From NCBI GenBank assembly GCA_934133165.1, contig CAKPAW010000001.1, positions 310,001 to 374,000 of the forward strand: a stretch of DNA of 64,000 bases. The letters are read 5' to 3'. Numbering within the stretch: the stretch's first letter is position 1; each line of letters starts with the position of its first letter. This document shows positions 43,101 to 45,247 of this stretch, piece after piece. Below the pieces are notes generated by a model, which saw only the letters and a list, made by a program, of their open reading frames with translations, did no database searches and was not told where the DNA came from. Made by a program: the position numbers and the translations under genes. This DNA is from an uncultured Clostridia bacterium (GTDB lineage: Bacteria > Bacillota > Clostridia > TANB77 > CAG-508).

Positions 43101-43956
43101 CATTTTTTAATACTACTGTATGTTTTTGACCTGTTGCTACTTCTTTTGCTCCACTTGCTAATATTTTTTGTGGAACTGATTTATTTGTTCTATTTCCTAT
43201 CCCTAATTCACCATAATTATTGCATCCAACTGTCCATACGGCTCCATTTGCATCTAATGCAACTGTATGTTTTTCTCCTGCTGAAATTTGAGTAATATTT
43301 TCAAATTTAGTTTTTGTTGCTAAATTTCTTAATGTTGTATCACCTATACCAAGTTGTCCATAAGCATTATTACCCCATGCATATACTTCGTTTTCATTTG
43401 AAATTGCAAAAGCAAAATTATCTCCAGCTCCAACAGCTTTTATATTTGTTAAATATCCATCTTCTGTTTTCACTTGTACAAATTCACTACTATTTTCAGC
43501 ATTTCCTATTCCTAATTGACTATTTATATTGCAACCTGCTGTCCATACAGTTCCATCAGCCTTTACTGCTATTGTAAAATATGTTCCTGCATCTATATCT
43601 ACAACATTATCAATTCCCATATATACTGGTTTTGTTCTGTTTTTAGTATCTCCTGTAGCAAGTTGTCCATAATTATTTTGACCCCATCCATAAACTTTTC
43701 CATCTTCTGCTAAAGTTACAAAGAAGTTGTATCCACCAACTATTTTAGCATTTGTAATTTTATTATAATTATTTTCAGTAAAGTTAATTATTTTCTCATT
43801 TGCTGTAAATATTTCTTTTTCTGTTTTTGAAATTTGATCCTCATAACTCAAAGTTTTAAATACTGCTAATGCACAACAAGTAATGGCAACACTGCTAAGT
43901 GCAAGTATTGTCATTTTCTTCTTTATTCTGTTAACGTATTTTCTTGAGTACTTCAT
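19174..43956 (-). CDS. 8,260-residue giant surface protein: 12 RCC1-propeller/Big2 modules, cadherin-like repeats, dockerin-like, M23 peptidase
   Basis: An in-frame ATG exists at 44082, but the ATG at 43956 has AGGAG 6 bases upstream and gives a normal export head (MKYSRKYVNRIKKK, hydrophobic ~15-35). Residues ~60-5510 hold 12 tandem modules of ~455 residues. Each begins like KIVGGENYFVALKADG, contains about seven RCC1 blades (DGTVWTWG.N..GQLG.G; seven counted in the first) and closes with a Big2-like Ig domain (...SIATVDENGVVTAKGIGTTYI). Residues ~5515-7950 hold about thirty cadherin-like beta-sandwich repeats. A carboxypeptidase-regulatory-like domain (~7955-8050), a dockerin-like domain with DLNEDGIINKLD (~8060-8110) and an M23 peptidase (~8120-8260; THSGLD, GHHLHFE) complete it. 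It is probably an exported fibre presenting a wall-active or wall-binding M23 domain. No LPxTG motif was seen. The reading frame is intact throughout and contains no in-frame CGG that I could find. Confidence 0.9.
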   Translation of the reverse strand: MKYSRKYVNRIKKKMTILALSSVAITCCALAVFKTLSYEDQISKTEKEIFTANEKIINFTENNYNKITNAKIVGGYNFFVTLAEDGKVYGWGQNNYGQLATGDTKNRTKPVYMGIDNVVDIDAGTYFTIAVKADGTVWTAGCNINSQLGIGNAENSSEFVQVKTEDGYLTNIKAVGAGDNFAFAISNENEVYAWGNNAYGQLGIGDTTLRNLATKTKFENITQISAGEKHTVALDANGAVWTVGCNNYGELGIGNRTNKSVPQKILASGAKEVATGQKHTVVLKNDGTVWATGYNGASGKSESFYILGIGGTGSNYRDTTLSENGTTYIVYRLRQIKNGSVNTNLSGVSHISANGYVTYAATATDGIYTTGLNTYGALFNTSTSQYYYSTKQQSGKVIKDMAVTRSGNTGAYIDDIGRIYTVGYSAEGELGNGTTAVSYGYIPYSISDYKILSNPSLVSMKVGETKDIEITLSKELNIINEPNETSISFESLDTSIVTVSENKITAVGKGTTYIRIADTKNGIYGAVKVNVTENGNVTFAKISGGTEYFVSLKSDGTVWSWGKNTVGQLGLGDAKNRTEPTKTTMTNAIDIATGSAFTAVLKTDGTVWTTGSNANGQLGDGTTESRNTFKQIENINDAIQLAAEDNSLHILRADGTVWSCGYNGYGQLGIQTTTQLTIPQKMLKVPNVMQIVGGANHLVIQCADGSVWAVGNNNYGQLGLYNRTNQTIPQKMLASGAKEVAAGANHTMVLRTNGTVYATGYNGSSGNSTSYYVIPLGSTGSSYRDGYFSENGTTYYIHALRQVKATNTSTYLSNGKHITASGDSTYVTTNSGGMYTMGANNYGNLFSSNTSKYYYAMLYQSDKNIQAMALTRDGNTGAICNEDGVVYTVGLNTCGQLGNGTVETLYTPISISDKKINVEKNIINFEEPEEKDTIKYTTKMRFNLLQNELSGTDCTYTSQDTSIATVDENGVVTAKGIGTTYITLYNKENNLYSTVYVNVNGKGNITQPKIVGGENYFVALKGDGTVWTWGLNNCGQLGLGDKEGRTEPEKTNMKNVIDIAAGTSFTAILRKDGTVWTVGQNNYGQLGDGTNTNTEIFHKVRLNDEGDYLQNVIKIAAENETLHALTKDGYVYSWGRNTEGQFGVNNKNNSKYPVRMQKISNVANISAGANHLVMLLSDSSVWAVGYNNYGQLGLYNRTNQTLPQRMLASGAKEVAAGANHTMVLRTNGTVYGTGYMGSSGNSTSYYVIPTGGTGSNYRDDYFSENGTTYYLHSLRQVKAVNTTTNLSGGKHIVAAGNVTYVTTTTGMYAMGINNYGQLFTSNTALTYYARDVQTDKNILTMAVTRNGNTGIISDINGMIYTVGLNNFSQLGNGTVETLTAPICISNKKINIDKNIINFEKIGQTEKITYSTGMTFNLIQNEIPKADCTYTSQDVSVATVDENGVVTAKGIGTTYITLYNKSNEMYASVKINVNGEGNITQPKIVGGENYFVALKANGTVWTWGLNNYGQLGLGDETTRSTPEKAKYLKVNQDGSSEAVELTDVVDVAAGKYFTMVLRKDGTVWTAGNNSALQLGIESEKSRNLFTQVKGENGVGYLKNIIQITAGDESAHVLTKDGYVYSWGKNAEGQFGINNKKDSKYPVRMQKISNVANISAGANHLVMLLSDSSVWAVGLNKYGQLGLGNLNSQTLPQRMVTNGVKEIAAGANHTMILRQDGTVWGTGYDGNTANSTAHYIIPTGGTGSNYRDGYFSENNTTYYIYSLRQIKANNTETVLTGGKHIVATGDVTYVTTAAGMYVIGANNYGQLFTSNTALTYYARSVQTDKNILTVAATKNGFSGAFSDINGMVYTVGLNNYGQLGNGTTETLTAPICISERKLNVEKNIINFNKPEETETITYSTTMAFNLIQDTIPSLTCKFKSLDTEIATVDEKGLVTAKGIGTTYIQLYNSENSIYASVKVNVNGEGNITQPKIVGGASHFVALKANGTVWTWGLNNYGQLGLGDKINKTEPIRAKYLEISNDKTEEKEITDAIDIAAGNYFTVILRKDGTVWEAGANDYGQLGTGNTENSNVFVQVKDATGEGYLKDIIQITAEDETTHALTKDGYVYSWGRNTEGQFGNNSTTNSNYPVRMQKVTDIMQISAGAHHLAMLLSDTSVWAVGLNSYGQLGLGNLNTQKLPQKMVASGVKEIAVGANHTMILRQDGTVLGTGYIGSSSNGTAYYIIPTGGASSNYRDGYFSENGTTYYLSKPRQVKANDTSTNLGGGKHIVSAGNVTYVSTNAGMYVMGANNYGQLFTSNTTLTYFARKVQESKKVLAMAVTRNSATGAFADIDGMVYTVGYNTYGTMGIGDNVTLTIPMCISNVRMNVNPSIINYSKVGETGEKITYNLKAGFNLISESIAQGEVTFKSIDSSVATVDENGIVTAQGEGTTYIRVYNKNTDTYASVKVNVTSKEGKVYPKIVAGANHFVALKANGEVWTWGQNSNGQLGLNDKVTRTKPTKTDIYTVDNEEQTDIIDVAAGSEHTLVLKADGTVWAVGKNNYGQLGNGTTENSCEFVQVKDVKGENYLENVVQIAASNWASYALLADGTVYSWGSNSNGQLGIGKVDSVAHTLPTKVSRISGIMQIAAGGNHAIFVEARGTAWGVGYNEYGQLGLGNNTKNIGIPTQIRNGSNSGALTGVKQASVGENHTILALENKTAVAMGYNKNYQLAQGTTKAINLPVVMTKTDGSQLTQVKNVLASGNSSIVSVYKNGESAGIYVTGNNNYGQLFAKDTAIKTRLTLVQSDKEIISMTATTNATYQTSAIVDSYGLVYTVGYNAHGEMGDDTIISSVNPECISESYLECEKTRLLLNIDNKEQVNVATTLGFNLLYYIVENEELNYNSLDANVATINENGVVTGKAFGKTKIEVTTNKLPNRIIVDVEVIEKDEKAYVKIVNGSNYTVALKADGTVWTWGLNSNGQLGLGDLTSKYKPTKVDIENIIDISAGDTHTLLLDKDGNVYAFGSNTYGQLGDGTTVNRNTPIKIQGLENIKQIVASTYNSMALNNNGQVYTWGYNGRGQLGDGTTNTRTKPTKIKLSGISSIAGFNQTSVAITHDGELYVWGYNGRGQLGLGNKVDKYLPTKIAKVTNAIEATVENNTILVLTEAGEVLSSGFNAYGNLGNNLTSDRYTFGKVLAVNGTDYLTNVKHIEAGNENTIAVLEDGTAVLWGNNANSQFGNNTTANAKIPVVLKYANKETVTEILDVAVGANTVTIVTNDGKVWASGKNSYGQIGDSTASDKKTLTCISNTKVMFNESPIKIKGIGNKVNIPTSVILGFNLLNRNKEEANYEFTVKNESIAVVDNALQQITSVKKGKTQLYVEDKNSGEKSSVDVYVLGDEDLTFPQIESRQYSTLTLKANGEVWSYGQNNYGQLGTGDTANKILPTYTGINNIVQISLGENHALAVDAEGNVWAWGSNSYGQLGNGTRNTSYTKIQVKSPDGKGTLNNIVAVSAGRNFSLALDKDGQVYAWGINNYGQLGIGNSTNSILPVQVQSLNNIIKIEAGKYSSYAINNENNVFVTGYNRYGELGDGTTTTRTKFTRNALLINVLEISAGENENTLALLKDGTVWGFGNNVGNCLTNVSGSIPAQIKTQTGVLQNVTSIKAGYQTGYAITSEEKVVAWGVNNYKQLGVQNTSNQTVATYMKDKQGNDFTDVMLVSGGIYNTEIAKNDGTVWSVGYNGYGELGNGSLTNLSKIESISTPYVTLEEREVVLKLSDPNYQIKPLTTYGFNLYYDKAENNGFTYKSLNEDIATVDENTGKVTANTIGRAYIIVSSKSGGNENRVTIDVIPENNKVAEKVATGYTHSLALKQNGTIWAWGDNSKGEIGNGKNNSTKVTMPVQIEKENIVDIAAGYYYNLAVDSNGDVYSWGYNGYGNLGDGTTEDKNVPTKIEGLTDIKKVHITDKTSIAINENGEIYIWGQGYTNKPQKVNFYGKAIQATKKLILSEDGTVWYLSENPSKVVGLSNVVQIASADNYYVVLTSKGDVYGWGYNRYGQLGQGIYSSLSGIVKIPVENVVEIATGGDTVLLTTKEGNVYSCGYNSYGQLGIGNYEQKIAVPTKAIGIENNKLVSSNSYHSVISDKLGFVYTTGLNSYGELGNSTLANKNKYEVIGGTYIFVDENVTNVEVNKQKQIKASLNNKFNLINDVVDTENLEYKSLNESVAEVTKDGTITGKQIGKAEILVRHTITNKTITIFVNVVPDGKIAVPEVESSNTHMATLKADGTVWTWGNNSNGQLGTGNRNSSATPIQVASLENIIDISVGNNYTVAVKNDGTVWSFGSNSYGQLGDGTTSERVLPIQVIREDGITLSNIVKVSAGIQKTVALDIEGNVWVWGNGYSRTARKIQTLANIIDISENYAVSQDGKVYKIKDASKLEANSVIRVSESYTHTLLLRNDQKAYSFGDNSKGELGIGNTKNVDVPTLIKNADGSKDLENIKEVKAGKEFSMALLQDGTTYIWGSNANYKLTTTQETNQVLPKQNKQINALAIEAGVENGAYIDNEGFVYAWGLGTYGTIGNKLYTTTATPTLVGREEVALDTNNIVLHVGEKHMIEVSNKTFNVLKNVEDTTSSKYTSGNSKIASVDAKGEVTANKEGFTTIVVTKEETNYSSIAQVTVLPDGVEIEPMALTAGSHTVILKADGTVWSYGINFSYELGDGTTTSSDMPIKVKFPEGTIIKQIAVGNTHNLALDSEGNVWGWGANSNNALGTITARVPVKLGLTGIKKIAANNDQSMALTNDGYVYVWGLNNNGELGIRTYEKVTKPTLLPYINSVLDISLGKNHSLLLTTNGKVLTTGLNAYGQTGKKEGKSNTFEEIKLSDLIGQISAGDNHSVLVTIKGEVYTFGLNNKGQLGTGNNENVTVPTKLKDINSIMKASAGKGQTLLLNANRSIYSTGANEQGELGIGTNENKNIFAKVTAVSDFMTISTGNTYNVAIKYNGDVYGWGDYYHGLQNVKTMTNSRIPVKIGNDYSYVNDQEITLNIGSEKKINVTPKYLFNVYKEDEIYNNFEYSTTNSSIATISETGVVNGIKVGTTWAKVIQKDTGKESVVIVRVVGENQKNAPQVSGGKNFATVLKADGSIWSFGYNSDGQLGNDKLLPINIPSETNILSSYKKVTTGKDFTIALREDGTVWAWGDNTYGVLGQGNRQSAKKPIQVQEITDVVDVMAGENHVIALDKLGNVYTWGLNNYGQLGNRDTNTITIPKKINNVSNKVIAINANKNSTAIIDAEGKVYVFGKNEETNYVLPHLVDGIENAVKVNCIQDAILVLKTDNSVQKVTNYTSTTISTKVQDIGAKDIVDISTQSDSTILLDKEGNIYTYGSNEYGQAGIGIKGNSIDLQLVDRVDTKYFAIGAGYRNNYVIDTNGYVYSAGSNEYGQLGNSLSEDSYAFTLVGDRKFTILPEAKTMQQPEEEKVTINANIFNVFGKIERKLTDYDWKSSNDEVVTVENGVVTAEDMGEATITATDKLTGATATALRVVQPLDEQRIESIFVNGIEAKMTGENKYSISVSPNLDGSGTIKITTKDKTDSISIDTGKTYSENGVLLEDINLDTNPKLVKIRVKTTNDKTVDYVLIINVTSNNTTLKKLTIDGIEATVVGTNDYEIVIQDDVLKPEITAVTSHDLAKVGINNSTLEQKQSTRTISMEDKIKRVIPIEVVAENGNSVQYRLTIYKEDALTQLDKVTVNDIEAEKIARDTFKIIVNKDINNSKVSATSVYPLAKVQLNNLGEEEGITTKTIATIGNQTIVKIYVTAKELEREYTLIIEKIEEESNLGLFAVVVDGKVIMPVDDKYEAYVSKDNKNVEIKATTIDETNLVRIVGFEAETNITTRKVDFNATETKYVIEVIDAKNSANKKQYELTLKVDLTLELDQVTVNGKEATKLTNNTYKFLVEPTVTTEGEGETQTTTYTYPDVSTIVAKTLVKDSKVEINSLGEEVNITTKEVETKEDKTIITIVVRSDKQEKEYTLIVERKPVDSNLDLFAVIVNGEVIENESDVYNVTVDYDITSINVEAITTNEEDLVGIADGEAKAHSVTKDLEITGDSYYKIKVMDANDSTIVREYTLNIKVDDSYNLETVKVNDIDAVKVDENTYKIIVDYGTKLAKVTATTVNELSTIQINDLGIDTHTTTRNITTDKMQTIVKIFVTANGKEKEYSLIIERSVSEGLELFSLSVNGTILTPIGSVYEMYVPENTKDVVVKAITVDKSDLVKIGNNEEEVYTSTRTLEVNGDTKYIISVIDPEDSNNKKDYTLNIKIPSSDNTLKMVSIGNKEFTKEAVKIVGTNTYEVSISEEYEKIDVNAITNNAYANVSINGKEYVRNSSTEEIQITGKKTIIMVKVQAQNGDVEEYTLNINSQSNNNNIEKVTVDGKEATLSTTQENTYEYTLDHATDKVNIGAIAQDLKATVAINTEVAEVSATYKDVEMTGKSIIVYITITSEDGKEKQYKLIVNSLPDNVKLLSVKVNAKEANAVPTNKYEARINKLDTSFELYVIPEDPKAKIQINDNKEATGTTSGIITKKSEEEIVTIKVTAQDGTEEIYTLVVSNESDDASLATLIVNGNVISKNEEDGKYYYTAEKFVTESINVKAIASNSLSTVSINRLEETYEKQEAEVSIPDIINNIPITIVAEDGTYKEYTLVVNKLPNETEVQVNITMQDDNDETIMKTADFDENGKATIKIGNNESVKISAITRDSLATVSIAGDLPQYAKADKNIDIIQNSTTLNIEVIAQDGTQQNYTLILERYSKDNTLKEIQVKGIEEENINKIDEENYKVQIPNTLDTIELTSIANSEYATLKVDDGIYTDTNKVTQNIDTHENETVVTITVKAENGEEKQYKVTIIKVTDLSISSIKADGKECTIEDNTYMAFIDSGKSEVSLEIIPTNEIALVSTKLEKDSSFSTPSANAIHTLVVPITEGKDEIVLVQLQDPLDETNIKTYTVIIKEKSHEAELELLQVNGADAINLSTNYYVEATMEAKNTKIYAKATNKYATVEIVGTTISGVGSIEENISLNEEKTTTIKIRVTAQDGVTYNEYELQIEKKSDDTGCTITVNNETPDEYDNVTNTYTKYIERALEEATLTVVTSSENAQIEILGNTSKQTLSQIVDTPNEENTIEVVVKAENGNTETYYVRIVKKSTDASIKTLKVNNTLIEEIDGKYNAVLYDNNKDVQNALIEVITTNKNAQVQIGEGTEWFTNIGKSTLEFKDGNRTITLNVNVKAQDSNTPVQTKELEIKLVSDDVGIKSIKNVDKLVTNYNSETKTYTEYVDSNVEKVTLVVEANSIYTELSTADVTGTGILSIENIDMAGKEEETIKFEATAETGRKQEYTIIVKKKSNNANAEHIYVDGVDIIGKFEDTETVPTCKISIEKIKENSKIRVVSENEFASIRIGDETSDSYDVTRIIELDLENNSITVPIVITAQDGIAIKTYNIMFVRISNNTKVSWVEINGKHIIENAEGNYETTVKASEETAKIKVVLDDILAKVSLGGEEQEGIIEETTILAETGDTIKTISVKAQDGTRKTYKIIIHKQENDLGLDKVYLDDRIATKVDENTYKIDVKKGTTLATIKAISKKATEYVSIKGNAKKVNSNIYEDLDITKGEVEIVVTAMLEGEIDQEKTYKLIINEVDENTILEDLRVTIEVDGEVVTPDTDGIYIKVVKPELDNSMVKATINSETSKVKIKDVNGETVFNNPDIQRNISLKEDTTKVEVEVVNGAKDKQKYELYIVKESEKLDDASLKQLFANDVEVSASEDGTYNIEIKRDITKVNLKAVANALLARVSIDGNVATRGENTNTIIIGEEEEKSVRIKVISVLGNEKEYIVNIYKEPERLTLKDIYVDGIKANKTSDTEYTIDIARIKKNVDIKATLSYLDEYVSIGENTATIGTNEYKDYELKDGINTISIIVSNGLDKTAEDYQEKEYTLTISRVNSYIISGKIITQAVDQGKQSATIIVYNTSDTREENSELDLREILENTMINPDGSYEIELEKGTYDIVITKPGYLEYRLTDIKLEKDIELKDINIYAGDVVESGEIELDDMVALNDKYGEAITDANKEEMAKYDLNEDGIINKLDRNILKENYGKKAQKVIWIDPNAKNMILPLEGSYVITSEYGTRVHPITGEIKTHSGLDIVGAHHGNILAVADGEVTYSGVQSGYGNCVEIKHIVNGETIYSFYAHLSQIDVAVGQAVTQGEVVGLEGGAKDDPNHGTSTGHHLHFELRNNSGSGNSIDPNKYINF

Positions 43957-44067
43957 TTTTTTCTCCTGCGAAATTTTATATATAAATAATATAATAATTA
44001 TAATTATTTTTTTCATTAATTCAATTACTGCTATATTTATATTACAATATTTTATAAGTATATAATC

Positions 44068-44160
44068 TACGGAAAAAAGCACTTTCCAATAATAAAGCGC
44101 CTTTTTATCTTTTAATTTAAGTTTATATTACAAAATTCGACTATTCCTTCATTTTTCTTA
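44068..44160 (-). promoter_or_regulatory. Conserved 93-nt leader, copy 2
   Basis: Partner of 18628-18720. Leftward it reads TAAGAAAAA, AGTCGAA, TAAAAGATAAAA, then hairpin GCGCTTT/AAAGTGC followed by T6 and CCGTA. The stem pairs differ from copy 1 (GCATTTT/AAAGTGT) but still pair, so the hairpin-plus-T-run looks maintained. It ends 112 bases before the ATG of the 8,260-residue gene. Confidence 0.6.
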
Positions 44161-44191
44161 CGGCATCAACACATTAAACAATTTTTTTAAA

Positions 44192-44480
44192 GGACATTTG
44201 GGGACGGGTCAATTTTGTCCTTTACATAAAGCATAAAATATAACAATATTAAAATAAAAACATATCAATTTGAAAAAAAGCGGATTGAAAGTAAGTAAGC
44301 TAGAAATTATTGAGAAATTTGTGGAAAGAGTTCATTTTTCAAATGGAAGGATGCCACAAATTTCGATTATAATTTCTGCGTAACTTAGCTTGAACGAGCA
44401 TTTTTTGAAAATTTATATGTTTTTATTATATTATTTCTTAAATTATGTAAAGGACAAAATTGACCCGTCCCCAAATGTCC
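44192..44480. repeat. Inverted-repeat element, copy C
   Basis: 289 bp, the best preserved copy, with perfect 38-bp terminal inverted repeats (44192-44229 with 44443-44480; outer bases GGACATTTGGGGACGGGTC). Same orientation as copy A, inverted relative to copy B. It contains no gene. Confidence 0.87.
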
Positions 44481-44487
44481 GATGTAC

Positions 44488-44518
44488 AAAAAAAGAACCA
44501 CATTTTAATGTGATTCTT
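44488..44518 (-). terminator. Terminator overlapping the end of the PepSY-like gene
   Basis: Leftward, AGAATCACATT pairs with AATGTGGTTCT, followed by T7. The stop codon TAA (44505-44507) lies in the hairpin loop. Confidence 0.75.
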
Positions 44519-44903
44519 CAACTAAACTACTATTTACTCTTGTTATTTTTCCACCCATAATCTTTATTTCTACGTTATTTCTTTGTGATACTATATAATA
44601 ATATTCTTCGCCTTTTCTTTGGATTTTTGTAACACTTAGGCTATCCTCTTTTACATTTTCATTTAACTTTTTGAATTGTTTTACTGCTATTTTTCTAGCT
44701 TCTTTCTCAGATATTTCTTCTGTTTCCTTTTTGTTTGATTGTATTACTTCTACTCCATCTACCATTAGTTTCTCTTTTTGTTTTGCAAATATTCCTCCAT
44801 CCTCTGGCTTTAAAATAATACATAATGAAACTATAATTACTACAACACATATTACTACAGCTATGTTATATAAATTTACTATGTTTTTTAGTTTTTCTTT
44901 CAT
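44505..44903 (-). CDS. Small membrane-anchored protein with PepSY-like domain
   Basis: The product has 132 residues from the ATG at 44903 (AGGAG about 8 bases upstream). An in-frame ATG at 44930 abuts the -10 box and cannot be the start. One membrane segment lies near the N-terminus (~13-34, VAVICVVVIIVSLCII-like). A short extracellular domain (~58-125) starts ISEKEARKIAVKQFKKL and has the strand pattern YYYIVSQRNNVEIKIMGGKITRVN, similar to PepSY-type domains, which often regulate peptidases. The similarity is by pattern only. It might modulate the neighbouring peptidase-bearing proteins, but nothing in the sequence proves this. Confidence 0.65.
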   Translation of the reverse strand: MKEKLKNIVNLYNIAVVICVVVIIVSLCIILKPEDGGIFAKQKEKLMVDGVEVIQSNKKETEEISEKEARKIAVKQFKKLNENVKEDSLSVTKIQRKGEEYYYIVSQRNNVEIKIMGGKITRVNSSLVEESH

Positions 44904-44930
44904 AAAATATCTCCTCTTTTGTTTTTTCAT

Positions 44931-44959
44931 ATTGTATCACTTAAAAACCAAAAAGTAAA
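44931..44959 (-). promoter_or_regulatory. Promoter of the PepSY-like gene
   Basis: Leftward TTTACT (complement of 44954-44959), a 17-base spacer, and TACAAT (complement of 44931-44936). Confidence 0.5.
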
Positions 44960-44979
44960 TATTTTTTTATAACACGACT

Positions 44980-45006
44980 AATAAACCCTAAAATAGGGTT
45001 TATTTT
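44980..45006. terminator. Perfect hairpin with T-rich tail
   Basis: AATAAACCCTA and TAGGGTTTATT pair perfectly across a short A-rich loop. The T-rich tail follows on the rightward strand. Leftward it lies between the 2,961-residue gene and the PepSY-like gene, so a terminator role is plausible but the strand is unclear. Confidence 0.5.
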
Positions 45007-45056
45007 TAGCCTATAATCTTTTACTACATTTTTTAAATTATGTTAGTAATTTATAT

Positions 45057-45147
45057 ATAAATAATATCTACAAAATTTCCTTTCTTCCTATTCGTGTGCA
45101 TAAAATAGAATTTTAGGAAATTTTGCATGCACACTGATATTATTTAT
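45057..45147. other. Intergenic sequence with interleaved (pseudoknot) inverted repeats
   Basis: Three perfect arm pairs: P1 45057-45068 with 45136-45147 (12 bp), P2 45071-45081 with 45115-45125 (11 bp), and P3 45094-45101 with 45127-45134 (8 bp). P1 encloses the others. P2 and P3 interleave (P2, P3, P2', P3'), the topology of an H-type pseudoknot, with one base between P2' and P3'. The strand of any RNA is unknown because the arms are symmetric. Confidence 0.6.
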
Positions 45148-45247
45148 CTCTTTTGTTTTAAAAACGTCTTATTTTTAATTTTGATGCTTTTTCTTATTCA
45201 TTTTTATCTTTAGTTTTTGTCTTTTCACTTTCATCTTTAGTTTATTT

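Noticed and set aside
19284..43713. Many rightward open frames of 60-190 codons opposite the giant genes
   Set aside because: They are low-complexity Leu/Ser/Phe/His-rich shadows of the repetitive leftward coding sequence, without ribosome sites or family motifs.
19174..43956. Regularly spaced short repeats that could suggest a CRISPR array
   Set aside because: The repetition follows codons of RCC1 blades and Ig modules inside one open frame. There are no identical 25-40 bp repeats with unrelated spacers.
44068..44160. Known riboswitch classes (cyclic-di-GMP, preQ1, SAM) for the shared leader
   Set aside because: None of the core motifs I know for these classes is present, so I leave it as an unassigned conserved leader.
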